45,774 nucleotides of DNA from Phycisphaerales bacterium (GTDB taxonomy: Bacteria; Planctomycetota; Phycisphaerae; Phycisphaerales; JAGLTS01), in NCBI GenBank assembly GCA_023135165.1, contig JAGLTS010000059.1, forward strand, positions 1-45,774. Reading direction: 5' to 3'. This document shows, one piece after another, positions 1-8,435 of the stretch. Below the pieces are notes generated by a model. That model saw only the letters and a list, made by a program, of their open reading frames with translations, was not told the DNA's origin and made no database searches. A program made the translations under genes and the position numbers. Numbering within the stretch: the first letter of the stretch is position 1; every line of letters starts with the position of its first letter.

Positions 1-1594
1 CATGTGGCAACATGGGGTTCATCCCACCCACGCGGAGCGGAGCCGCATGCGGTGCAGCCACCCACTCAATCGCGCGAATCACGATCCGGTGCAGCGACTC
101 CGTCGATTCCGGATGCGGGCTGATTGAGATGGCCCGGCCAGCACCGCACGGCCCGGCGACGATCGCGGCCGTGTCGATCATCGTTCCCTTCTGCACGTCA
201 TACAGGAAGACCTCGCTGCGAAAATACGCCAGCACGGTGTAGTCCGGCAGATCCGGTTCCTCGGCGGGCGAGAGGATCGGGCCGTTGTTGTAGCGCACGT
301 CGAGCAGCCCATCCCTCTCACCGAGTATCGCCTTGCCCGCCTCGGTGAGTTGCATCCGCACGACCGCGCTTTCGCCGCGATACCACATGCTCTTGCGGCC
401 CTTGCCGGGGATCTCCCGTTTGCCTGTCAAGGTCTTGCCGTCGATCAGGTCAAGTGACCAATCGAAGTTGGCTGCCGCGAGGTACGCACCGGCGCAAACG
501 CCGACATATCCCCCACCACTTGTGACGAACTCGCACACCGCCGTCCTGCCGTCCTCGCCGAGCGAGCGTGCCTGTCTGCTTCCACTCCCGCCTGGGAAGA
601 TCACCACGTCGAACTGGTTCAGAACACCCGCTCGGATGTCATCCTCGCCGACGTAGTGCATGCGCATGTTCGGATGGGCATCGACGATCCTCGCGAACGC
701 ATCGGCCGCGCCATGCCCGACGCCGCCGCCGTCGAAGACCGCGACACGAATCACGTCACGATCGGCGGGGCCGGTCATCACGTTTCGATCACCCGCCGTC
801 ATGTCCAGCTCTCGCATCAGACGATGCACCATGACGCGGTGCTGGCGAGTGCGCGTTGACACGGGTTGGTCGATGAACGTCGTTTCGAAGATGAACCCCT
901 TCGCGCCGAGCATGTCGATGGCTGAGCGGACGATGCCGCCCTGGACCGGACCGCTGCGAGAGAGCTTGACGAACGCTCGCGCCGGGTCGGTGACGGTCTC
1001 GCTCACATCGTCGTGGATCAGCGCCGCGAGATGCTGCATCCGGGGCGTGTTCATGTAGATCAGGCTCGACCCGACCGACTCAGGGTTGCTGGTGTGGAAG
1101 TCACATCCTTCGTGCAAATCGACGACCCAGTCGGGCTGCTGCTCCTTCACGAACCGCCACAGCGCGTCGCACGGGATCGTCACCGCCTCGTCAGGCTCGC
1201 CGAGCTTGGGGAAGTTGCGGTTGGCGTCGCGCAGCGATTCATCGTCGGCATACGCAGGCAGCCAGCGCGTGTTGGCGGTAAGGCCGGGCGTGTTGACGCG
1301 CGGGATGACGATGAGCCGACCTCTCGCAATCGGCCAATAGCGAACTTGCTCGGCGGCGCGGTAGCCGGCGGGTTCGTTGCCGTGTATGCCGCCCGTGACC
1401 AGCAGCGTCGGACCCGGTTCGCCCGAGTCGATGATGAAGTACGGGTTCTCCCACTCCGTCCCCTCCGCCAGAAGCCCCGTCGTCGTGTGCGCCAGGCTCG
1501 CGGATGCGAGCAGCAGCATCAGCAGCACGATAAGCGGTGCATGGAACGCTCGCCTCGACTCGAAGCTATCACCGTGTTCACACGTGAATGCCAT
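1..1594 (-). CDS. M14-family zinc peptidase/deacylase fused to BPL_N amidotransferase-like domain (partial at left edge)
   Basis: The frame stays open to base 1 (531 codons visible), so the C-terminus is missing. The chosen ATG gives a long n-region and a hydrophobic stretch LIVLLMLLLASASLA (residues about 21-35), read as a signal peptide. Residues about 50-260 look like a zinc carboxypeptidase or aspartoacylase-type M14 domain: GGIHGNEPAG holds the HxxE zinc ligands, DLHEG the later His, and FIFETTF a candidate catalytic Glu. From about residue 285 a BPL_N/class-I-amidotransferase-like fold follows, with FPGGSGS, a nucleophile elbow GVCAGAYLA and a late SPHPE motif. The probable role is an exported hydrolase of amides or peptides. 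It lies 52 bp downstream of an amidohydrolase on the same strand, probably in one operon. The domain calls are firm in outline; the substrate is unknown. Confidence 0.82.
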   Translation of the reverse strand, partial: MAFTCEHGDSFESRRAFHAPLIVLLMLLLASASLAHTTTGLLAEGTEWENPYFIIDSGEPGPTLLVTGGIHGNEPAGYRAAEQVRYWPIARGRLIVIPRVNTPGLTANTRWLPAYADDESLRDANRNFPKLGEPDEAVTIPCDALWRFVKEQQPDWVVDLHEGCDFHTSNPESVGSSLIYMNTPRMQHLAALIHDDVSETVTDPARAFVKLSRSGPVQGGIVRSAIDMLGAKGFIFETTFIDQPVSTRTRQHRVMVHRLMRELDMTAGDRNVMTGPADRDVIRVAVFDGGGVGHGAADAFARIVDAHPNMRMHYVGEDDIRAGVLNQFDVVIFPGGSGSRQARSLGEDGRTAVCEFVTSGGGYVGVCAGAYLAAANFDWSLDLIDGKTLTGKREIPGKGRKSMWYRGESAVVRMQLTEAGKAILGERDGLLDVRYNNGPILSPAEEPDLPDYTVLAYFRSEVFLYDVQKGTMIDTAAIVAGPCGAGRAISISPHPESTESLHRIVIRAIEWVAAPHAAPLRVGGMNPMLPH

Positions 1595-1646
1595 GATGTC
1601 CAAATCCAAGCGTCGCCTGCGGGGCGGCGACACTGCCCGCTATACG

Positions 1647-3251
1647 TCACGCCCGCGCAACTCGTCCGGAGCGGCGCGATTCCGCGCGGCGCCCTCCGAT
1701 GTACACAGCAACAGGCTGCATTTGTGACCAATCCGGAGCGGGGTCGAACGGCGACTCGTTGAGCACAACGAAGTCGGCGCGATAGCCCGGCGCGATTCGG
1801 CCGAGGTCGTGCTCGGCCCGCAATGCGTACGCTGCGCCGCTCGTGTAGGCCCGCAGCGCTTCGGCCACGGTGATGCTCTGCTCGTCGCGCCAGATCGTCC
1901 CGTCGATCGTCTTGCCGGTGACCGCTGCTTCGATTCCCAAGAACGGATCGATCGACACGACGGGCCAATCCGAGCCGAACGCGAGCGGTGCGCCGGCGTC
2001 GAGGAGCGACCGGAAGGCGTAGGTCAACTCGCATCGCGCTTCGCCGATGAGCGATTCGACATACGCCGCGTCGTACGCCTTGTGCAACGGCTGCATCGAT
2101 GCGATCACGCCCAGTTCGCCGAAGCGTGCGATGTCATCTGCGAGCAGGTGCTGCGCGTGCTCGGTGCGACAGCGCGCATCAGCTTGCCCGGCGTAGACCT
2201 CCTCGTACGTGTCAAGCAACAGATGATTCGCTGCATCACCGATCGCATGGATCATCGGTTGCAGGCCCGCCCGGCGCGCCGCCCTCACCATCCGGCGCAG
2301 ACCGTCGTTCGCCATCGCCGCAGTGAGCACGCCCCTGCCGTGATCTTCACCCGTGTCGCTCGGGAGGTACGGCTTGGTCATGTACGCAGTGCGCGAACCG
2401 AGGCTGCCATCGACAAACGCCTTCAGCCCCGCGGATTCGATCCACCCGGCGCGCCCACTGAACGACCGCACCGCATCCGCGCCGGCCGCCCAGTCATCCA
2501 CGATCGCGTAGACGCGCAGCCGACAGATCGGCTCATCGGCTGCGACGGCTTCATACACCGGGAGTTCTTCGATGAGCGCCACGTCGCCGACGGTCGTCAC
2601 ACCGTGCGCAACTGCATGGTGCATCGCGCGCCGAAGCGCCTGTTTCTCATCATCGGGCGTCGGCTTGGGAATGAGCGCGTCGATCAGCTCGACCGCCGCC
2701 TCACGCAACATGCCGGTCGGCTCGCCCGTCGCCGGGTCACGGTCGATGACGCCGCCACGGGGGTCCGGCGGGCCGTCGCGTGTGATGCCTGCCATGTCGA
2801 GCGCAACGGAGTTCGCCACGGCTGAGTGGATGTCCATTCGCCGGAGCAGGGCCGGTCGATTGCCGCACGCATCGTCAATCCACGCTCGCGTCGGCGGCGT
2901 CGGGTCATCCCAGCCGTCCACCGACCACCCCCAACCGAGGATCCAACTGCCAACCGGTTGAGTCCCGGCGTACTCCGCCACGCTGGAGATGAACTGGTCC
3001 TTGTCCTTCGCGCGGTCGAGGAGCAGTTGCCCCAGGCTTCTGCCGCCGGCGATCATGTGGGCGTGGCAGTCGATGATGCCCGGGATGACGATCCGCCCGC
3101 CTGCATCAACGCGCTGCGTGTACGATGTGATCAACGCATCATCGCGTTCGCCGACATGGATGAACCGGCCGGCCTTCACCGCTGCGAACCGGGCGAACCC
3201 GCCGCACCCATCGCTCCAGATCCGTGCGTTCTCGACGACAAGATCAGCCAT
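1647..3251 (-). CDS. Amidohydrolase family protein (Amidohydro_3, YtcJ-like)
   Basis: 534 residues, normal length for the YtcJ-like metal-dependent amidohydrolases. The N-terminus begins a beta-sandwich strand (DLVVENARIWSDG), followed by the first metal motif DCHAHMIAGG, then HAIGDAAN and GSDWPV late in the barrel, and a C-terminal return to the sandwich (YRADFVVLNESPFD). These are the marks of the TIM-barrel amidohydrolase superfamily. No signal peptide is visible, so it is probably cytoplasmic. The family hydrolyses C-N bonds of many small molecules, so the substrate cannot be read from sequence. The ATG start matches the usual N-terminus. The M14/BPL_N gene follows 52 bp downstream and the exported unknown protein precedes it by 51 bp, suggesting a three-gene unit. 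Confidence 0.88.
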   Translation of the reverse strand: MADLVVENARIWSDGCGGFARFAAVKAGRFIHVGERDDALITSYTQRVDAGGRIVIPGIIDCHAHMIAGGRSLGQLLLDRAKDKDQFISSVAEYAGTQPVGSWILGWGWSVDGWDDPTPPTRAWIDDACGNRPALLRRMDIHSAVANSVALDMAGITRDGPPDPRGGVIDRDPATGEPTGMLREAAVELIDALIPKPTPDDEKQALRRAMHHAVAHGVTTVGDVALIEELPVYEAVAADEPICRLRVYAIVDDWAAGADAVRSFSGRAGWIESAGLKAFVDGSLGSRTAYMTKPYLPSDTGEDHGRGVLTAAMANDGLRRMVRAARRAGLQPMIHAIGDAANHLLLDTYEEVYAGQADARCRTEHAQHLLADDIARFGELGVIASMQPLHKAYDAAYVESLIGEARCELTYAFRSLLDAGAPLAFGSDWPVVSIDPFLGIEAAVTGKTIDGTIWRDEQSITVAEALRAYTSGAAYALRAEHDLGRIAPGYRADFVVLNESPFDPAPDWSQMQPVAVYIGGRRAESRRSGRVARA

Positions 3252-3302
3252 GCCCGCACGATACGACGCCTGACATGAAACGCAAGATCGGCGGATGAAC
3301 GC

Positions 3303-4349
3303 CTACGGCGAATCCACCTCGTCACCGGCGCGCGTCATGCCATCCTTGCCCTGCCGCCAGACAAACGTCACGCGCCGGGCACTGATGTGCGCAAGCTGCT
3401 CACCCGCCACATCGACGACCGTGTTGTACTGCGAGGTGACTTCCACGGGCATCAACGTGTACGGAGCTGTGATGACTGAGATCGTGATGATCTGCTCTCC
3501 CAGGAGAGCGGATGTGAGCGGTACATCCATGCGCTGCAAGGTGCCCGCCGCGAGCGTGCGAAAGGCTTTGCCCTGCAACCTGCACCTGTACCAGAACCGC
3601 TCATAGGGCCGTCCATCTCGCTCGATCGATTCGCTCCACAGATAGGTCGCTTCGTACGACACACCGCGCTGTGGGTCATTCCCCGTGTGGCGCTCGATGA
3701 CCTTCGGCTCACCTTTGACAAGCTCGATGTCAGACCACAGGCCGACCCATTCCAGCATCTCATACGCCGCCTGCTCACGAATCGACCGAATCGCGGCTGA
3801 GTTCCCGATCTCCGTGCGCAAACGTCCGGTCGTTAAGGCGTCGAACTGGTCCGACGCATCGGCAAGCGCGAGATTCGCGGCGATGAGTTCGCTCACATCA
3901 TCACAACCGAGATACGAACCGTCCGTGTCAAGATGCCGGGTGGGCATCAGCTTGAGCCTGAACTGGGCAAGCTCGAAGTCCGCTGACTCCGCAACGGCGG
4001 CGATGCCATCCAAGGACACGAGCCGGTGCGAACTGACGCGCACGGACCGACGGTCCAGGTCATCGCCCATCGGCGTGACGAAGAGCTCCATCTCGTAGGA
4101 CGTGGTGCGATCGTTCTCAAGCGTCTCGACCACAACCGACGCGCTGGCATATCTCGGCCAGTAGAACCGCGTGTGGATCGTCTCGATGACCGGTTCGTTC
4201 TCCGGCGTGGGTTCGATGTCATCCGGACCGGGCGCATCCTGGGCGCCGCTGGGACCGGGTGCGCTGAGTACGGTAAGAAACGCCGTCGCACAAGCAGCAA
4301 CACGCATCCACGGTCTCCATTGGCGAGCGCGATCACTTGAATGGGCCAT
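3303..4349 (-). CDS. Exported protein of unknown function
   Basis: 348 residues. The start gives a twin-positive n-region and hydrophobic core (WMRVAACATAFLTVLSAP) with a likely cleavage after SGAQ near residue 36, so it should be exported. The mature part is a soluble alpha/beta-type sequence with no motif I can name. Several stretches look like beta strands (SASVVVETLEN, TTSYEMELFVT, EVTSQYNTVVDVAG), and there is one Cys-containing stretch, LGCDDVSEL. It is the first gene of a likely three-gene minus-strand unit with the amidohydrolase and the M14 protein. I do not recognise a family. Codon use and GC match the neighbours. Confidence 0.75.
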   Translation of the reverse strand: MAHSSDRARQWRPWMRVAACATAFLTVLSAPGPSGAQDAPGPDDIEPTPENEPVIETIHTRFYWPRYASASVVVETLENDRTTSYEMELFVTPMGDDLDRRSVRVSSHRLVSLDGIAAVAESADFELAQFRLKLMPTRHLDTDGSYLGCDDVSELIAANLALADASDQFDALTTGRLRTEIGNSAAIRSIREQAAYEMLEWVGLWSDIELVKGEPKVIERHTGNDPQRGVSYEATYLWSESIERDGRPYERFWYRCRLQGKAFRTLAAGTLQRMDVPLTSALLGEQIITISVITAPYTLMPVEVTSQYNTVVDVAGEQLAHISARRVTFVWRQGKDGMTRAGDEVDSP

Positions 4350-4817
4350 GCCGTCTTACTCCGCCGTTCGATTCATCACGCACCGACTCCCGCGACCTCG
4401 GAGTCTTCTGGAGAATCGGCACATCCTCCCGCCGGGTTGACCTCATCCGCCCCATGGGCGGCATTGGAGAACCACCCGGAGAGAATGAGAGAGAAAGGGC
4501 ACGCGACGCCTCCCCTCTGTTCCAACGCCCAAGTGCCGCACCACCATCACCTTGCAACCACGTCATGCTCGCAATCACGCGCGCAGGGCATCTGCGGCAC
4601 GATCAGGTATCCGCCGACAGCATGGCAGCGGCTTCCACGTGATGCCCGGCGGATGAGCCGGATTGCATCCGAAACCCGGTTTTACAGGCATCTGACCGAC
4701 CGATAGCATGGCCGCTGCTCCGGGCTGGTCGCCAGCGTTGTTCGTCCAGGGAGCAAGCACCCGTCGTCATCGCTGGAGGATCGACGCACACACATCGCCA
4801 CGAAAAGGAATGCAGCG
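4350..4817. other. Divergent intergenic region, no gene seen
   Basis: This 468-bp gap separates the minus-strand exported protein from the plus-strand symporter pair. Open frames inside it lack start-site signals and family likeness. It holds a short perfect inverted repeat CCGCCC-CAT-GGGCGG (about 4449-4463) without a T-run, and one plausible promoter toward the symporter genes, listed separately. Confidence 0.6.
4681..4709 (+). promoter_or_regulatory. Predicted sigma70-type promoter for the symporter pair
   Basis: TTTACA (4681-4686), a 17-bp spacer and TAGCAT (4704-4709) match the -35/-10 pattern at five and four of six bases. The site lies about 108 bp before the GTG of the small membrane protein. 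It was found by eye and is not supported by any other signal. Confidence 0.4.
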
Positions 4818-5054
4818 GTGGGAATCCCCGAATACTGGTGGCCGTACCTTTACCAATACGGCATCGGCCTGGTCATCTTCCTGATCGGCATGTTCATCAT
4901 TCTGCGAAGCAAGAGCTGCAACCTCTCCCGCAGGAATGACCGCTTCTGGTTCGGCGTGCTGATCTTCGGCTTCATCTGGTACGCAGGCATCCACCTGTGC
5001 TGGTATCTCGCCGCCATCTACATCATGCCGGCGCAGACGGGAGGCGCGGGATGA
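4818..5054 (+). CDS. Small two-helix membrane protein paired with the symporter
   Basis: 78 residues with two hydrophobic segments, about residues 16-30 (IGLVIFLIGMFIILR) and 44-68 (WFGVLIFGFIWYAGIHLCWYL, written in part). A GTG start is chosen because AAAGGAA lies 7 bases upstream. The ATG at 4810 is in another frame. Its stop overlaps the symporter start as ATGA (5051-5054), which points to translational coupling. Small two-helix partners encoded just before SSS-family transporters are known as accessory subunits in some transporter groups. That role here is inferred from context, size and topology only. Confidence 0.78.
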   Translation: MGIPEYWWPYLYQYGIGLVIFLIGMFIILRSKSCNLSRRNDRFWFGVLIFGFIWYAGIHLCWYLAAIYIMPAQTGGAG

Positions 5055-7066
5055 TCCATCTGCTCGCACAAGAGGTCGTCGAAGCGCCCAAGACCTACGG
5101 CTCGTGGCCCGACTACGTCGTCATCATCGTCTACATGCTCGTGATTCTCGGGTTCGGGAGCTTCTTTGGGCGCTTCGCCAAGTCCACCCGCGACTTCTTC
5201 TTCAGCGGCTCGAAGTTCTCCTGGTGGCTCATCGGCATGAGCATGGTCGCCACCGGCGTCGGCTCCCACAGCTTCGTGAAGTACGCCCAGAAGGGCTACG
5301 AGCACGGCATGTCCTCCGGCATGTCGTACATGAACGACTGGTTCTTCATACCGCTGTTCATGTTCGGCTGGCTGCCCATCATCTACTTCAGCCGCGTGCG
5401 CTCGATCCCCGAGTACTTCCAACGCCGGTTCGGCACGGTGGCGCGCTTCCTCGCGGTGTTCCTCATCCTGCAGTACATGGTGGGGTACATCGGGTTCAAC
5501 CTCTTCACTCTTGGGACGGTCGCGCACCAAGTGCTCGGCATAGACATCTGGGTGGCGATCGTCGCCATCGCTGTGGTGTGCGGCGTGTACGTCACCGCTG
5601 GCGGGCAGACCGCGGTGATCTTCACCGATCTTGCGCAGGGATTCATGTTACTGATCGGGGGTCTGTTGCTCTTCGCACTCGGGTTGGACCGCCTCGCACT
5701 GGACGGCGCGATCACCGATGGGATCGCAGCGCTCTGGACGAACCTCAGCCTCGCGGAGCGATTGCCGTTCGCGCACTTCAACGAACCGCAGAGCTTCAAC
5801 TTCATCGGTGTGTTCTGGCAGGACGGCGTGGCGGGCAGCCTCATGTTCCTGTTCATCAGCCAGGGACTGATGATGCGGTTCCTCGCCGCCAAGAGCGTGA
5901 ACGAGGGTCGCAAGGCGATCCTGTTCAACACGCTTTTCATCCTGCCGATCAGCATGATTGTCGTCGGCAACGCCGGTTGGTTGGGCAACGCCATGGTCGA
6001 TACCGGCGCCGTCGATGCCCCCGAGGAGGCACGCGACATCTTCGTCGTCGTGGCGGAGCTTGCCTGCGGGCCGGGCGTCTTCGGCTTCGTGCTTGCCGCG
6101 CTTTCCGCGGCGCTCATGTCCACCATCGACACATACACGAACGCCACGGCGGCGCTGTTCATCTACGACGTCTATCAGCCGTACATCAAGCGTGGTGCGC
6201 CGGATCGTCATTACATGCGTTCCGCGCGCATCGCCTCCGCCGTCATCGCGGTCGTCGGACTGGGCATCGGTCTGTACTTCATGACCTTCGGCACGGATCT
6301 GTACAAGATCCATGGCATGTTCCAGTCGTTCGTCACTCCGCCCATTGTCGTGGCGGTGCTCCTCGGCGCGTTCTGGAGGCGGTTCACGCCTGCCGGAGCC
6401 GTGGCCGCAATGCTCGGCGGCATGCTCTGCATCTGGTTGTCCAAGGTCTTCCCTGGTGTGGTGGCGCCGTTCGCACATGGTGTTGTCCCCGATGGAGAGA
6501 CCGGTCAGTACATGTACATGACGGCGCTCTACGGACTCGTCTGCTCGGCCTTTATTGGCGTCACTGTGTCGCTTTTCACCAAGCCAAAGACACCGGAGCA
6601 GATCGCCGGCCTGTGGGTCGGCACGATGGACTTCGGCATGAAACGCTTCAAGGGCGGCAAGCCGAATCACGCCGTCGGCAAGAAGGTCAAGGCGAATATC
6701 ACCATCACTTCGGACGGAACGACCGGCCCGACGATTGCCTTGTCCTTCGATGAACACCAAGCGATGTTCCCGGACAGTGACGCTCCCGCCGAGCGCAAGC
6801 CGGCGCCATTCGATGAGCACGGCCAGCCGAAGCCGGAGTACTCGATCGTGCGTTTCAGCACCGACGACCTGCAACGGATGAAGGCTGAGGAAGGCGATCT
6901 GCTGTACGTCTCCGATGCGCGCTGGTGGCTGGGCGGACTGCGCTCAAGCCACTGCCGGGCAGGCAAACCGCACGACAGGAACGGCGTCGTGATGATGACG
7001 GACGAGGCGTTCGAGCTCGCCAGCTTCGTCAAGGGTCGTCCCGCCCGCGTGGAGAAACTGCTCTGA
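5051..7066 (+). CDS. Sodium:solute symporter (SSS family)
   Basis: 671 residues with many hydrophobic segments up to about residue 540. Marks of the SSS family are the N-terminal YVVIIVYMLVILGFGSFFGR helix, the SWWLIGMSMVATGVGSHSF region, SIPEYFQRRFG, and TAGGQTAVIFTDLAQGF, which fits the family signature in the middle of the protein. The ATG at 5051 is used because an in-frame codon at 4997 would give an 18-residue tail overlapping the small upstream gene. After the membrane part comes a soluble tail of about 130 residues, longer than in most family members. The family couples Na+ entry to uptake of sugars, amino acids or organic acids; the substrate is not evident. Confidence 0.9.
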   Translation: MIHLLAQEVVEAPKTYGSWPDYVVIIVYMLVILGFGSFFGRFAKSTRDFFFSGSKFSWWLIGMSMVATGVGSHSFVKYAQKGYEHGMSSGMSYMNDWFFIPLFMFGWLPIIYFSRVRSIPEYFQRRFGTVARFLAVFLILQYMVGYIGFNLFTLGTVAHQVLGIDIWVAIVAIAVVCGVYVTAGGQTAVIFTDLAQGFMLLIGGLLLFALGLDRLALDGAITDGIAALWTNLSLAERLPFAHFNEPQSFNFIGVFWQDGVAGSLMFLFISQGLMMRFLAAKSVNEGRKAILFNTLFILPISMIVVGNAGWLGNAMVDTGAVDAPEEARDIFVVVAELACGPGVFGFVLAALSAALMSTIDTYTNATAALFIYDVYQPYIKRGAPDRHYMRSARIASAVIAVVGLGIGLYFMTFGTDLYKIHGMFQSFVTPPIVVAVLLGAFWRRFTPAGAVAAMLGGMLCIWLSKVFPGVVAPFAHGVVPDGETGQYMYMTALYGLVCSAFIGVTVSLFTKPKTPEQIAGLWVGTMDFGMKRFKGGKPNHAVGKKVKANITITSDGTTGPTIALSFDEHQAMFPDSDAPAERKPAPFDEHGQPKPEYSIVRFSTDDLQRMKAEEGDLLYVSDARWWLGGLRSSHCRAGKPHDRNGVVMMTDEAFELASFVKGRPARVEKLL

Positions 7067-7232
7067 CGTGCAAGGCGGCTTCGCAGTCGCAACCAGTTGT
7101 GCGCCCCACGTCCGCACATCCGCCGAGCCGCCCCGCATTTCGAGAAATCACCGAAATCGTGGCTTTTGGGCATTGACCACCGCGCGCAGGACGATATCTC
7201 TATAAGCATCTCCTTGATTGGCGAGACACACG

Positions 7233-7640
7233 ATGCTCAGCCGAACCAGCGAATACGCGCTGCGCGCTCTGATTCACCTTGCGCAGCACCCCGATGACCA
7301 GCCGATCGCCGCGAGGCACATCGCGGAGCGCACGGGGATCCCCCAGAAGTACCTCGCGAAGGTGCTCGGCGATCTCACTCGGGCCGGCCTGCTCGATTCC
7401 GCCCGAGGCATTGGCGGTGGTTTTCGACTCATCAGAAGCCCTAACGAGATCCACCTTTACGACGTGGTCGCACCATTCGAGCAATACGGCCAGCGGCGCT
7501 GCCCATTCGGGAACACGGAATGCAGCGACCAGAACCCCTGCCAGGCCCACGAAGCGTGGAAGCACGTCCTGGAGGTCCACATGGCGTTCCTCACGAACAC
7601 AACGCTGCAGCAGGTCTCCCAGCAGATCCTCGAAGCGTAG
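7233..7640 (+). CDS. Rrf2-family transcription regulator with three cysteines
   Basis: 135 residues. The N-terminus MLSRTSEYALRAL and the winged helix with GIPQKYLAKVL are typical of Rrf2 proteins. Three cysteines at C90, C97 and C103 (RRCPFGNTEC...NPC) sit where IscR/NsrR/RsrR proteins bind a [2Fe-2S] or [4Fe-4S] cluster. It may therefore sense iron-sulfur status, nitric oxide or redox state; which one cannot be told. An in-frame TTG at 7218 would add five residues. The ATG is preferred because it gives the standard family N-terminus. A TTGACC box (7173-7178) with a weak TATCTC 16 bp on could be its promoter. It lies between the symporter gene and a convergent tRNA gene. Confidence 0.9.
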   Translation: MLSRTSEYALRALIHLAQHPDDQPIAARHIAERTGIPQKYLAKVLGDLTRAGLLDSARGIGGGFRLIRSPNEIHLYDVVAPFEQYGQRRCPFGNTECSDQNPCQAHEAWKHVLEVHMAFLTNTTLQQVSQQILEA

Positions 7641-7686
7641 CCCGCCGCCCCAACGTCCCGCCCAATCAGACCGCCCCAAGAAACGA

Positions 7687-7703
7687 CCCGGCGCTGGGCC
7701 GGG
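7687..7703 (-). terminator. Predicted terminator of the tRNA-Arg gene
   Basis: A GC-only 6-bp stem (CCCGGC/GCCGGG) with a 5-base loop lies 8 bases past the tRNA 3' end. On the minus strand it is followed by TCGTTTCTT, a modest T-rich run. It has the shape of a Rho-independent terminator for the minus strand; the other direction has no T-run. Confidence 0.5.
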
Positions 7704-7710
7704 CCGTGAA

Positions 7711-7784
7711 TACGCGAGGAAGGACTCGAACCCTCAACCGCCTGATCCGAAGTCAGGTGCTCTATCCAATTGAGCTACTCGCGC
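7711..7784 (-). tRNA. tRNA-Arg (anticodon UCG, reads CGA)
   Basis: 74 nt. The cloverleaf can be drawn fully: acceptor GCGCGAG with CTCGCGT (one G-T pair at position 1), D arm GCTC/GAGC, anticodon stem CCTGA/TCAGG with loop CTTCGGA, and T arm GAGGG/CCTTC with loop TTCGAGT. The middle three bases of the anticodon loop are TCG. The discriminator base is A, and CCA is not encoded. It lies between two Rrf2-type genes on the opposite strand. Confidence 0.95.
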
Positions 7785-7811
7785 GGTAGTCACATCCGCC
7801 CCAGATCGTGT

Positions 7812-7840
7812 ATTCTACGGTCTCAGCAGATGGTCGTCAG
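7812..7840 (-). promoter_or_regulatory. Predicted promoter of tRNA-Arg
   Basis: Reading the minus strand, CTGACG (7840-7835), a 17-bp spacer and TAGAAT (7817-7812) match sigma70 boxes at four and five of six bases. The -10 box ends 27 bp before the tRNA 5' end, a normal distance for a stable RNA gene. Confidence 0.55.
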
Positions 7841-7973
7841 AGAGGATGGCGGACCATTTCACCACAGACCCTGGCATGGGCCAGCCAACGGCATAGTCTC
7901 TCTCTGGGAATCTGATTCGCGGAAGGAAACGCGTGACGGCCTGCGTCACCACCAGAACTAGGTAAAAATACTG

Positions 7974-8372
7974 ATGCCAATCAGCAAAAGATGCCAGCAC
8001 GGGCTGAAGGCAGCCGTCCAGTTGGCGATCCGCCATGAGGATGGTTACGTCCAAGCACGCGAACTGGCGAAGACGGAGTCGCTCCCCTCGAAGTTTCTTG
8101 AAGCGGTCCTGCTTCAGATGAGGCTCTCGGGACTTCTGGAATCGAAAGTGGGCGCGGGCGGTGGGTATCGACTCACGCGCCCACCCGCGGAGGTGTTCGT
8201 CCAGGAGTTGCTCGACATCTTCGACACAGGGCAAGCACCCGGCAAGGCCAAGCCGACCAACACGCCGGGCGGGCAAGCGGTGTCGGAGCTTCTGACGAAG
8301 CTGACCGATGCGGCGCACGAAGCTGTGGCGGAGATGACGCTCGAGGATCTGATCGAGTTCGCCGGCGCGTAG
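7974..8372 (+). CDS. Rrf2-family regulator lacking the cluster cysteines
   Basis: 132 residues. The N-terminal half is an Rrf2-like winged helix: KRCQHGLKAAVQLAIRHEDG, then the recognition-helix region LPSKFLEAVLLQMRLSGLLES and the wing VGAGGGYRLTRPPAEV (each written in part). The only cysteine is C7. The three-cysteine loop found in the neighbour 7233-7640 is replaced by GQAPGKAKPTNTPGG, so an Fe-S cluster of the IscR type is not expected. It may respond to a different signal or act as a plain repressor. The start is the first ATG of the frame; the ribosome-binding site is weak. Confidence 0.82.
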   Translation: MPISKRCQHGLKAAVQLAIRHEDGYVQARELAKTESLPSKFLEAVLLQMRLSGLLESKVGAGGGYRLTRPPAEVFVQELLDIFDTGQAPGKAKPTNTPGGQAVSELLTKLTDAAHEAVAEMTLEDLIEFAGA

Positions 8373-8435
8373 CACGAGCGGCTGATGATCTTCGGGGCGT
8401 GCGTGATGGGCGGGGCGACGTCCCGTCGATTTATA

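Noticed and set aside
12-1762. Several plus-strand open frames
   Set aside because: They lie opposite the M14/BPL_N gene, whose frame shows clear motifs and normal codon use; the plus-strand frames are Arg/Ser/Pro-rich shadows typical of high-GC DNA.
4449-4463. Inverted repeat CCGCCC-CAT-GGGCGG as a terminator
   Set aside because: There is no T-run on either strand and it lies between divergent genes, where a terminator is not expected.
5104-6753. Long plus-strand frame of 549 codons inside the symporter gene
   Set aside because: It is rich in Arg and His without any family likeness and fully overlaps the symporter in another frame.
5648-6874. Minus-strand frame of 408 codons
   Set aside because: Antisense shadow of the symporter gene, very rich in Arg, Asp and Glu and without motifs.
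7711-7784. tRNA gene as an attachment site of an inserted element
   Set aside because: No integrase gene and no repeat of the tRNA 3' end were noticed nearby; the flanking genes look chromosomal.
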